From DATKFM01 sp963851215 (lineage in GTDB: Bacteria > Pseudomonadota > Alphaproteobacteria > Dongiales > Dongiaceae), in contig CAWKOG010000017.1 of assembly GCA_963851215.1 (NCBI GenBank), forward strand, positions 310,001-374,000: a stretch of DNA of 64,000 nucleotides, given 5' to 3'. Positions 54,245-61,903 of this stretch are shown piece by piece. Position numbers and translations under genes: made by a program. Every line of letters starts with the position of its first letter. Positions within the stretch are counted from its first letter, which is position 1. Under the pieces are notes generated by a model. The model had not been told where the DNA came from, ran no database searches, and saw only the letters and a list, made by a program, of their open reading frames with translations.

Positions 54245-55318
54245 ATGATCCAGGCAGGGACGACCGAGATCGCGCCGGCGCGGCCGGCCTCGCAGCCGGT
54301 CCAAATCGCTTGCCGCAATGTGTGGAAGGTCTTCGGCCGCAACGCCGAGGAATTTCTGCGCGGGCGGGCGGCAAATCCGACAGCCGACGAATTGGCAAGC
54401 GGAGACCTGATCGGCGCGGTGCAGGCCGTCAGCATCGACGTCCATCAAGGCGAGATCTTCGTCATCATGGGCCTGTCGGGCTCCGGCAAATCGACGCTGG
54501 TGCGCTGCATGTCGCGGCTGATCGAGCCGACCGCCGGCGAGATCATCTTCGACGGCCGCGACCTGTTGAAGGCGACGGAGCGCGAGCTGATCGAGATCCG
54601 CCGCCACAAGATGGGCATGGTGTTCCAGCATTTCGCCTTGCTGCCGCATCAGACCGTGCTGGGCAATGTGGCGTTTCCGCTGGCGATCCAGGGCATCGAC
54701 CGGGCGACGCGGGAGGCGCGGGCGCGCAAGATCATCGAGCTGGTCGGATTGAAGGGCCGCGAACTCTATTTTCCGCGGCAACTTTCCGGCGGCCAGCAGC
54801 AGCGCGTCGGCATCGCCCGCAGCCTGGCGGTCGAGCCGGAGATCTGGTTCCTCGACGAACCGTTCTCCGCTCTCGATCCGCTGATCCGCCGGGAGATGCA
54901 GGATGAGTTCCTGCGCCTCCAGAACATGCTGCATAAGACGATCGTGTTCATCACCCACGATTTTGACGAGGCCATCCGGCTGGCCGATCGCATCGCCATC
55001 ATGAAGGACGGCGCCATCATCCAGGTCGGCTCGCCGGAGGATTTGGTGACGCGGCCGGCCACCGATTATGTGCGCGAATTCACCCGCGACGTGCAGCGTG
55101 CCAAGGTGATTTCCGCCCGCTCGCTGATGCGGCCTGCGGCGCCGGGCGGCCGCTATGCCAGCCATGTGCAGGCCGGCGCGCGCATCGCCAGCTTCGCCGC
55201 GCAGATCGTGGCATCCGACCAGCCCTTCGGCGTCATCGGCGAGAACGGCCAGCTCGCCGGCGAGATCCATCGCGACGCCGTGGTGGCGCTGCTGGCCGGG
55301 CGCGATCATCAGGCATGA
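54245..55318 (+). CDS. proV: Glycine betaine/proline ABC ATPase
   Basis: The ATG at 54245 is chosen; TTG at 54236 is possible and neither has a clear ribosome site. The 357-residue protein has GRNAEEFLRGR typical of the ProV N-terminus, Walker A GLSGSGKST, signature LSGGQQQR, Walker B EIWFLDEPFSALDP and the switch H in FITHDFDEA, then a C-terminal part resembling weak CBS-like repeats (RDVQRAKVISARSLMRPA to the end) that may sense ionic strength. It overlaps the permease gene by four bases. Confidence 0.93.
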   Translation: MIQAGTTEIAPARPASQPVQIACRNVWKVFGRNAEEFLRGRAANPTADELASGDLIGAVQAVSIDVHQGEIFVIMGLSGSGKSTLVRCMSRLIEPTAGEIIFDGRDLLKATERELIEIRRHKMGMVFQHFALLPHQTVLGNVAFPLAIQGIDRATREARARKIIELVGLKGRELYFPRQLSGGQQQRVGIARSLAVEPEIWFLDEPFSALDPLIRREMQDEFLRLQNMLHKTIVFITHDFDEAIRLADRIAIMKDGAIIQVGSPEDLVTRPATDYVREFTRDVQRAKVISARSLMRPAAPGGRYASHVQAGARIASFAAQIVASDQPFGVIGENGQLAGEIHRDAVVALLAGRDHQA

Positions 55319-57309
55319 GCGCAGCGACGGCCATCGGCAGCGCCCCGCGACCGGCCATCCGGCCTTGGCCGCTGTTCTGGCTGGCGGTCCTGGCGGCGAC
55401 GATCATCCTGGTCGCGTTCCGAGAACAGCTGCAGCCGCTGTTCCCGCAGCTTTTCGACTACCCGCGGGCCTGGATCATTCCGGTGGCGAACTGGACGACG
55501 ATCTTCATGCGCGACGTCGTCATCGAGTATTTCTTCACGATCACCCGGGCTTTCTCGGAAGTCTTGAGCCTGCCGCTGCAGCTCTCCTACGGGCTGTTCG
55601 ACCGCGGTTTCACCTTCGGCAATGGCGCGGAAGCGGTCACGATCCCGCCGCTCTCCTGGGTCGGCGTGGTGGCCACGCTCGCGATCATCGGCCATGCCTA
55701 TGGCGGCTGGCGACTGGCGCTGGTTGGCGGCTTGGGTTTCCTCTATCTCGCGGTATTCGGCCAGTGGTCCAGCGCCATGCCGACGATGGCAATGATCGTT
55801 ATCTCCGTGCCTCTCGGAGTCCTCATCGGATTGTTGTTGGGAATCCTCGGCCACCGGCACCCGCGTTTCAACAGGGCGGTGCTCGTGCCGACGCTGGACA
55901 TCGCCCAGGCGACGCCGCAATACGCCTATCTGGTGCCGATCCTCATGCTGTTCGGCAACAACCCGGTGTCGGCGATGATCGCCACGCTGGCCTTTGCCGT
56001 GCCGCCGATGGTGCGGGTGACGACGCTGGCGCTCGGCCAGGTGCCGGGCGAAATCCAGGATTTCGGCAACATGGCCGGCTGCACGCGCCGCCAGCATCTT
56101 TGGCGCATCCTCGTCCCGTCGGCGCGGCCGACGCTGATGGTGGGCGTCAACCAGGTCATCAACATGACGCTGAACATGGTGATCATCGCCTCGATGATCG
56201 GCGCCGGCGGCCTGGGCTTCGACGTACTGACCGCGCTGCGGGCACTGAAGATCGGCCCGGCGCTGGAGGCCGGCATCGCCATCGTCGTGCTGGCGATCGT
56301 GTTCGACCGCATCAGCCAGGCCGCCGCGGCTCAGCCGCCGGGCATGCTGGTGCCCGGCCTGCCGTTCTGGCGCCGGCATCCCCACATCCTGCTGGCGGTC
56401 GCCGCGCTGCTGTCGACGACGCTGCTGAGTCTCTTCCTGCCCGCGCTGCGCGTGTTGCCGGACAGCGCCACGATCTCGACCGGCGCCATCTGGCAGTCGG
56501 CGATTACCTGGATCAACGTCAATTTCTTCGACTATATCGAGGCGGTGCGGGTGTGGCTGGTGCTGAACATCCTGCGGCCGGTGAAGGACTTCCTGCTCAC
56601 CCTGCCCTGGATATTTGTCGTCGCCGTGCTTGGTGCGGCGGGTTATCAGCTCGGGCGCTGGCGGCTGGCGCTGGGGGTCATGCTGACGACGATGTTCTTC
56701 GCCGTCACCGGACTCTGGGATATCACGATGACGACGATCTACCTGGTTGCCGTTTCCAGTGTCATCGCCGCCATGATCGGCATCCCGCTGGGCATATGGG
56801 CGGCGCGCAACGACCGGGCCGACCGCGTCCTGGCTGTTATCGTCGACATCCTGCAGACAATTCCCGCCTTCTGTTATCTGATTCCCGCGGTCATGCTGTT
56901 GCGGGTCGGCGATGTCGCCGCCATGCTCGGCATTGTCCTCTATGCCGTAGCACCGGCCATCAGATACACGCGGCACGGCATCCGCCGGGTCTCGCCGCAA
57001 CTGATCGAGGCCGGCAATGTATCCGGCTGCACCCGCTGGCAGCTGCTATGGCGCATCCAGCTGCCGCTGGCCCTGCCGGAGATCATGCTGGGCATCAACC
57101 AAGTGGTGTTCCTGGCGCTGTCCATGGACATCATCGCCGCCATGGTCGGCACGTCGGATCTCGGTCAGGAAGTGTTCAAGGCCCTGTCTAAGGTCGACGC
57201 CGGGCGCGGCTTGATGGGCGGCCTTGCCGTTGCCTTCATCGGCATCATCGCCGACCGGCTGATCAGCGCCTGGAGCCAACGGGTGAAGGAACGCTACGGC
57301 CTCGCCTGA
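55315..57309 (+). CDS. proW: Tandem-duplicated glycine betaine/proline permease
   Basis: The 664-residue protein carries two ProW permease domains in one chain. Each has the coupling loop: the first at EIQDFGNMAGCTRRQHLWRI (near residue 250), the second at QLIEAGNVSGCTRWQLLWRI (near residue 565), and each has its own block of five or six membrane segments. The usual ProW is about 350 residues and works as a dimer, so this is a fused dimer, which is known in some alphaproteobacteria. It ends the operon. Confidence 0.9.
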   Translation: MSAATAIGSAPRPAIRPWPLFWLAVLAATIILVAFREQLQPLFPQLFDYPRAWIIPVANWTTIFMRDVVIEYFFTITRAFSEVLSLPLQLSYGLFDRGFTFGNGAEAVTIPPLSWVGVVATLAIIGHAYGGWRLALVGGLGFLYLAVFGQWSSAMPTMAMIVISVPLGVLIGLLLGILGHRHPRFNRAVLVPTLDIAQATPQYAYLVPILMLFGNNPVSAMIATLAFAVPPMVRVTTLALGQVPGEIQDFGNMAGCTRRQHLWRILVPSARPTLMVGVNQVINMTLNMVIIASMIGAGGLGFDVLTALRALKIGPALEAGIAIVVLAIVFDRISQAAAAQPPGMLVPGLPFWRRHPHILLAVAALLSTTLLSLFLPALRVLPDSATISTGAIWQSAITWINVNFFDYIEAVRVWLVLNILRPVKDFLLTLPWIFVVAVLGAAGYQLGRWRLALGVMLTTMFFAVTGLWDITMTTIYLVAVSSVIAAMIGIPLGIWAARNDRADRVLAVIVDILQTIPAFCYLIPAVMLLRVGDVAAMLGIVLYAVAPAIRYTRHGIRRVSPQLIEAGNVSGCTRWQLLWRIQLPLALPEIMLGINQVVFLALSMDIIAAMVGTSDLGQEVFKALSKVDAGRGLMGGLAVAFIGIIADRLISAWSQRVKERYGLA

Positions 57310-57386
57310 CCGCCGCAATTGGAACCTCGCGGCGAGGCCCGCATTGAATTTCCAGTGATGGAAAGCAACCGGCAGCGAGGTGTTCC

Positions 57387-57701
57387 ATGCCCCGGGGCGA
57401 CAAATCGGCTTATACCGACAAACAGAAACGCCAGGCGCGTCACATCGAGAAAGGCTATGAGAAGCAGGGCTTGTCCGAGGACGAGGCCGAGCGCCGCGCC
57501 TGGGCCACGGTGAACAAGATGACCGGCGGCGGCAAGAAGAGCGGATCCGGCGTCGGCAAGCCGGTCAATAAAGCCCCGGCGCGCAAGGGCGGCCGGCTGG
57601 GCGGCAAGGCCGCCGCGGCGCGGCCGGCCGCGGAACGGTCGGCTTCGGCCAGGAAAGGCGCGGCGACGAGGGCGCGGCGGCAGCGGCGCGGGCGGGGTTA
57701 G
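57387..57701 (+). CDS. Small basic protein, plasmid-stabilisation/ChaB-like annotation group
   Basis: The 104-residue protein begins MPRGDKSAYTDKQKRQARHI and EKGYEKQGLSEDEAERRAWA, then TVNKMTGGGKKSGSGVGKP, and has a low-complexity lysine/arginine/alanine tail. It belongs to a widespread alphaproteobacterial group often labelled plasmid stabilisation protein on weak grounds. The tail resembles histone-H1-like DNA-binding tails. Ribosome site GAGG precedes the ATG by about seven bases. Function unknown. Confidence 0.8.
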   Translation: MPRGDKSAYTDKQKRQARHIEKGYEKQGLSEDEAERRAWATVNKMTGGGKKSGSGVGKPVNKAPARKGGRLGGKAAAARPAAERSASARKGAATRARRQRRGRG

Positions 57702-58270
57702 GCGCTGCCAAACGGGCGAATGCGGCATGTCGCCGCCCGGCTATGTCGTTGCAACTCGCTGCCTTGCCGCATGCCTGGGCGGACATTTTTGCACTATTTT
57801 CCGCCGCTGAAGTATCTCACCGGACATGACAATTTACTGATAAGCGGGATTCCCGGGGGACCCTGAATTTCGGGAACGATGCCATACAAGGGAATCCCGC
57901 CGCGTCCGGGCACTCTCGCCGGATGCCATAATCCGATACACAATGTCCAACATCGAGGCCGCCATCACTGGCTGCGGAACAGACAGGTGGGAGCGCTGGC
58001 GGCGAGGTTCAAGGAAAATTATCCTGTCCCTGACGATCCCTTTCCGGCCGCTATGTAGGTGGCTGCGGGAGGTGACGCCTCGCCCTCACCCGTTCCGCAG
58101 GCTAAGCGACAGGCGTGCCTAACTCTTTCGAATGGCAACGAAATTCCTGTCACCGCCAAGCGCCGGAACAAAATTCCGGGATCGTACATTGTTCAGTTTG
58201 GGTCGCAGGATGCCGCGCAGACGCATCCATCAGGGCAAGCAGGCGTAGCAGCTTGGATAGGATGGCCCCG
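57702..58270. other. Intergenic region without a convincing gene
   Basis: No protein gene could be supported in these 569 bases; the frames present are short and lack ribosome sites. It holds a long inverted repeat at 57844-57900, described separately, and no tRNA or RNA family that I could recognise. Confidence 0.5.
57844..57900. repeat. 57-bp inverted repeat with 11-bp perfect arms
   Basis: GCGGGATTCCC (57844-57854) and GGGAATCCCGC (57890-57900) are exact reverse complements, with a central 35 bases that can form a small GC stem. It lies in an otherwise empty intergenic region. It may be a terminator-like structure, a small RNA or a protein-binding palindrome. Confidence 0.6.
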
Positions 58271-58618
58271 ATGAACACGGACAATCGCCTTATTGCTTCT
58301 TCTTCCATGACAATGCTCGCCGGCCTCGCGGTGATTGCCGTGCCGATCGTTCTCGACACGCAATCGGCCGAGGCCGGCACAATTTATTGCGGCGCGCGGC
58401 CGGATGTCGTCGAACTGTTGGCGAGTGATTTTCGCGAGCAGCCTTCCTCCGTTGGCGTAACCGGCGATGGGCGGTTGCTTGAGGTGCTCACAAACGAGGA
58501 CGGCGCGACTTGGTCAATCGTCTTGACGGACAGCCGCGGCCAGAGCTGCATCGTCGCCACTGGTGAAGGATGGCAGAACCGCAAGGTGGATCCGGTCATG
58601 CTCGAACCGCAGCTCTAG
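58271..58618 (+). CDS. Small secreted protein, first gene of the TolQ/TolR-like module
   Basis: The 115-residue product starts at ATG 58271 and has a signal peptide (TMLAGLAVIAVPIVLDTQSA, cut after EA). The mature part GTIYCGARPDVVELLASDFR to a SCIVATGEGWQ segment has two cysteines and resembles small periplasmic proteins widespread in alphaproteobacteria, all of unknown role. It is 12 bases upstream of the TolQ-like gene, so probably co-transcribed. Confidence 0.7.
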   Translation: MNTDNRLIASSSMTMLAGLAVIAVPIVLDTQSAEAGTIYCGARPDVVELLASDFREQPSSVGVTGDGRLLEVLTNEDGATWSIVLTDSRGQSCIVATGEGWQNRKVDPVMLEPQL

Positions 58619-58630
58619 GGGCGTTCGATC

Positions 58631-59215
58631 ATGACCATTGCGAACTTCGAAGCGCCGGCCGAGGACGAACCCCGGGACGCCGACTGGTATCGAGGGGCCA
58701 TCGATGCGGCACGCAGCTCCACCGCGAGCACACAAATCGGCGTACAGCCCGACCCAAGAGTTGGCGATATCGCAACAGCACGCGCCGCATCTTTGGATGC
58801 GGCGTTTCTTTCGCGCTTCATCGTTCTCCAGGCCATCGGTGCCTCATTCGTCACGGCATTGTGGATCGCCGGCGTCGCGACCCGTCCTTTCGAGGGCGCG
58901 ACCGCGGCACTCTGCTGGATCATCGTCGCGGTCGGCAGCGTCGGCGTTCTCTGCACCCTCCTCCAGCGCTGGCGTGACGTGCAGTGGATCGCCACGCATG
59001 TAGTGCGCATCGGACTGCTGGGCACCGTCGTCGGCCTGATCATCGCCTTCTCCGCGGCGCGCGACAGCGGCGGCGCCGATGTGAATGGGGTGAAAGCCAT
59101 GATCTCGGCCGTCGTGGACGGGATGTATGTCTCGCTCTACGCCACGCTTCTGGGGATCGGCATCAATCTCTGGCTCAAGATCAATCTGCGTCTGCTCGGC
59201 AACAGCGATGGATGA
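58631..59215 (+). CDS. TolQ/ExbB/MotA-like proton-channel protein
   Basis: The 194-residue protein has about 60 soluble residues and then four hydrophobic segments. The key segment IGLLGTVVGLIIAFSAAR matches the TolQ/ExbB pore signature (GLLGTVxG), and it is followed by VDGMYVSLYATLLGIGINLW, the second pore helix of that family. It is shorter than standard TolQ and lies outside any tol-pal or exb locus. It overlaps the next gene by eight bases, typical of a two-part motor. Confidence 0.75.
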   Translation: MTIANFEAPAEDEPRDADWYRGAIDAARSSTASTQIGVQPDPRVGDIATARAASLDAAFLSRFIVLQAIGASFVTALWIAGVATRPFEGATAALCWIIVAVGSVGVLCTLLQRWRDVQWIATHVVRIGLLGTVVGLIIAFSAARDSGGADVNGVKAMISAVVDGMYVSLYATLLGIGINLWLKINLRLLGNSDG

Positions 59216-59795
59216 GGAGACGCTCACCGTCTGGCTGGACACGGCGCTGCTGATGCTCGGCGGCTTCGTGCTGATGACGGTGCTGATGATGACCGTTGTC
59301 AATCCGCCGGCCAAGTCGGCGGAACAAGAGGGCGATCGAGCGCCCGGCAACGTGGTCATTGAAGCTCAATGGCAGGATCGGCTCGACGCCGATGTGGATT
59401 TGTGGGTGGCGGCGCCCGGCGATACGCCAGTGGGCTACTCCAACAAGAACGGCCGCGTATTCAACCTGCTGCGCGACGACCTCGGCATGGCGCAGGATAT
59501 GACCGATGTGAACTACGAGATCGCCTATAGCCGCGGCATGCCGGCCGCCGAGTATGTGGTCAATGTGCATCTCTACCGGGTTATCGGCTCCACCGGTCCG
59601 ATCGAAGTGAAGCTGATCGCGAGCCGGCGGACCGACGAGGCGGGCCAGACGCAGCAGCTCGCGTCCACCACCGTCCGGTTGCTGCATCTTAACGACCAGG
59701 TGACCGCCTTCAGGTTCGATCTCGATAGCGACGGCGACCTGGTTCCCGGCAGCATGAATACGCTGTTCAAGGAATTGCGCGTGGCCTCGCAATGA
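59208..59795 (+). CDS. TolR/ExbD-like protein with a beta-sandwich periplasmic domain
   Basis: The start at 59208 gives one N-terminal membrane helix, VWLDTALLMLGGFVLMTVLM, with D11 in the place of the proton-carrying aspartate of TolR/ExbD. The periplasmic part is unlike TolR: it has DADVDLWVAAPGDTPVGYSN, resembling YfaP/DUF2135-type beta-sandwich domains, and AEYVVNVHLYR. No peptidoglycan-binding motif is visible. With the preceding TolQ-like protein it could form a proton-driven pair of unknown purpose. Confidence 0.68.
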   Translation: MDEETLTVWLDTALLMLGGFVLMTVLMMTVVNPPAKSAEQEGDRAPGNVVIEAQWQDRLDADVDLWVAAPGDTPVGYSNKNGRVFNLLRDDLGMAQDMTDVNYEIAYSRGMPAAEYVVNVHLYRVIGSTGPIEVKLIASRRTDEAGQTQQLASTTVRLLHLNDQVTAFRFDLDSDGDLVPGSMNTLFKELRVASQ

Positions 59796-60280
59796 TCGCC
59801 ACCGCCATCATTTTCGCATTGCTGCTGGGCGGATTCGTGTTCCGCGTCCTGCCACAAGGTGTCATGTGGCAACGTGGCGTGTCGGCGGCCCTGTTCTTGC
59901 TGTTGGTTGGGCTCGTCTATGGCGGCGCGGTCGAGCTGCTGGGCCAGCCCAAACCGATGCGGCTTGAGTGGCGCGGCGGGGCCGAGGAAGCCGATGTTCT
60001 TGGCGCCTCGATGGCGGAGGGCGAAGCGATCTACGTCCTGCTGCAGTATCCCGACGGCATGCCGCCGCGATACTATCAGATTCCCTGGTCGCAACCGGCC
60101 GCGGAAGCGCTGCAGCAGGCACTGCGGGACGGCCAGGAACAGGGCACCGGCGTCAAGATGACAATGGCCGACGGACCGGGCGGTCAGCCCGGCAACGACA
60201 CGCGCGAGCCGATGTTCTACGCCCCGCCCCAGGCGGCCCTGCCGGACAAGAACTACAGCGCGAATCTTTCGTCGAACTAG
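59792..60280 (+). CDS. Membrane-anchored protein, last gene of the TolQ/TolR-like module
   Basis: The 162-residue product has two hydrophobic segments at the N-terminus (IATAIIFALLLGGFVFRVLP and AALFLLLVGLVYGGAVELLG) and a soluble part of about 100 residues (LEWRGGAEEADVLGASMAEG, then YVLLQYPDGMPPRYYQIPWS). I recognise no family. It overlaps the TolR-like gene by four bases, so the four genes from 58271 form one transcription unit. Confidence 0.65.
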   Translation: MIATAIIFALLLGGFVFRVLPQGVMWQRGVSAALFLLLVGLVYGGAVELLGQPKPMRLEWRGGAEEADVLGASMAEGEAIYVLLQYPDGMPPRYYQIPWSQPAAEALQQALRDGQEQGTGVKMTMADGPGGQPGNDTREPMFYAPPQAALPDKNYSANLSSN

Positions 60281-60784
60281 AGACCAGCCAAAGTTGAAAG
60301 TGCCGCATTGAATGTCCTCTGTTTCCGTCGTACGGAAACGAGGCGGCAGTGTTCATGTTCGGTCACCGGCGCCGGTCTAACAGAGACCGCGCCGACGAAT
60401 GTCGGCCAGGCAAGCCGACCAGGAGCTATAGTTGCCGAACTATCTGCAGACCTGTTAATATTCCTTAATCACTGACCAAATTTTGCCACGCAGAACCGAC
60501 GAATATTGTGCCCAAATAAGTAATTATTATGCGCCTGCTGCCGGCGCACGATAACTCGTTGGTACTGTTGATAAATTTTACTTTGAATGAGACAGACTCG
60601 GCGCAGGCGGCAACTGCCGCATGTGACAATACTCACAGTAGATTTTGAATACTCGGCGTTCATTCCGCCTTTAATCAGCAGTGATCTGCGGGCCGCAGCC
60701 CGGTGGGCCAGACTCTGCATCTAAGTCCGGCCCTCAGAATAGATCCGCTGAAGTGCGCGAACACTCGACGAACGAGAGCGCATC
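60281..60784. other. AT-richer intergenic region upstream of the CHAT gene
   Basis: These 504 bases have lower GC than the surroundings, particularly 60440-60600, and no supported protein gene. The hairpin at 60301-60348 is at its left edge. The promoter of the CHAT-STAND pair presumably lies here, but I could not find a convincing -35/-10 pair. The compositional change may mark the edge of a transferred segment. Confidence 0.45.
60301..60348 (+). terminator. Long hairpin after the TolQ/TolR-like operon
   Basis: An 8-bp perfect stem GTTTCCGT/ACGGAAAC with a CGT loop is extended by CCTC/GAGG (one bulged T) and, past an internal loop, TGCCG/CGGCA. It begins 20 bases after the stop of the last module gene. 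There is no T-run after it, so it may be a transcript end or a separate structured RNA. Confidence 0.6.
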
Positions 60785-61903
60785 ATGACACTGAGCCTGA
60801 CAATCACTGGTCAATCGGACTCCAAGCTCAAACTGGCTTGGCGTGACGATGAGCAGTCTTTCAGCCCGGCGCCCTATTGCGTCGGCCAGAACATTGTCCT
60901 GGATGCCAGCAAGCAAGTCCGCGACGTGCTGACCAGGATAAGCACGCACTATCGCACGTCCGACGCGCCGAGCTATGCCGCGTTTCTGCCAGAGCTGTCG
61001 CAACGCGGTATCGAGCTCCACGAGTCGCTCTTTCTGCCCATTGAATTGGGTCAGAGCGACGCGGATGAGGTGAAGGATTACATAGCAGACTTATCGGCCC
61101 GGGAAGCGTTGACCATCTACTCGGATGCAAGCGCGCACGTGCCCTGGGGCTTCGTGTTTCCGGGGCCGGAGGCGATCAGGAGCGAAGATGCCGTCGGCTC
61201 AATTGTCGACTTCAAGGACTTCTGGTTGTCCCGCTTCTGCATTGCCACGAGGTTCAGCAAGACATCGCACCTGAAGGATGAAGTCCGGAGCCGGACAAAT
61301 TTTCGGGTCCTCTATGTGCTTCACAAGGACGCCTTTCAGAAAGCACGGAGCCAATTGGCGCCGCCAGACCAGCTTTGCCTGGACCGGCTGATCGCAGAGG
61401 ATGCGGCGAACGCCGTGGATTGGAACTCGGCCCGCGACAAGTGGCGCGCGATCGCGGAAAACGACAGCATCATCTACATCTTCGGCCACTCGAACGGGCA
61501 GGAGATCGCTCTCTCGGACGGTGATGAACCTCATCACCGCCTGAGCGCCGGCGCATTTCGCAGCTCGTTCAAGAAGAAGGGAACCAGGTCCGCCACGATC
61601 TGCTTCACCAACGGATGCTGGACAGCGGCAGGGCACAAGGACCAGAGCTTCCTCACGGCGACGGCGCTGCCGGGATTTCATGGATTCATCGGCAGCGAGG
61701 CCGAGGTCTCCAACGAATTCGCGACGCGGTACGGCCTGGAATTCATGCGCGACATCTGCGACCGCGGTTGTTCGATCCAGGAGACATTCGAGCACCTGCG
61801 GCAAGAGCTCTTTCCCTTGAGCCTCCTCTACTCCTGCTTCGCGCACGGAAAATTCCGGATCGAGCCACGCGCGGCACCGGCGAGTCAAAGCAATGCGGCG
61901 TAG
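60785..61903 (+). CDS. CHAT-domain caspase-like protease
   Basis: The 372-residue protein has an N-terminal domain of about 90 residues that I do not recognise and then a CHAT (caspase HetF-associated) domain. The catalytic histidine is H235 in YIFGHSNGQEI and the catalytic cysteine is C278 in ICFTNGCWTAAG, both in the order and context of caspase-like peptidases. The end of the domain has GFIGSEAEVSNEFATRYG. The stop overlaps the STAND gene start by eleven bases. Such proteases cleave target proteins upon activation by partner NTPases in bacterial conflict and cell-death systems. Confidence 0.85.
   Translation: MTLSLTITGQSDSKLKLAWRDDEQSFSPAPYCVGQNIVLDASKQVRDVLTRISTHYRTSDAPSYAAFLPELSQRGIELHESLFLPIELGQSDADEVKDYIADLSAREALTIYSDASAHVPWGFVFPGPEAIRSEDAVGSIVDFKDFWLSRFCIATRFSKTSHLKDEVRSRTNFRVLYVLHKDAFQKARSQLAPPDQLCLDRLIAEDAANAVDWNSARDKWRAIAENDSIIYIFGHSNGQEIALSDGDEPHHRLSAGAFRSSFKKKGTRSATICFTNGCWTAAGHKDQSFLTATALPGFHGFIGSEAEVSNEFATRYGLEFMRDICDRGCSIQETFEHLRQELFPLSLLYSCFAHGKFRIEPRAAPASQSNAA

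Noticed and set aside
55309..57000. 563-codon minus-strand frame opposite the permease
   Set aside because: Highly charged H/R/D-rich antisense of membrane-helix codons, not protein-like.
57702..58270. 4.5S-type signal recognition RNA or tRNA
   Set aside because: The conserved loop sequences of these RNAs are not present.
58631..59795. Zorya defence genes ZorA/ZorB or the tol-pal system
   Set aside because: The TolQ-like protein lacks the long ZorA tail, the partner lacks an OmpA-like domain, and no zorC/D/E, tolA, tolB or pal genes are present.
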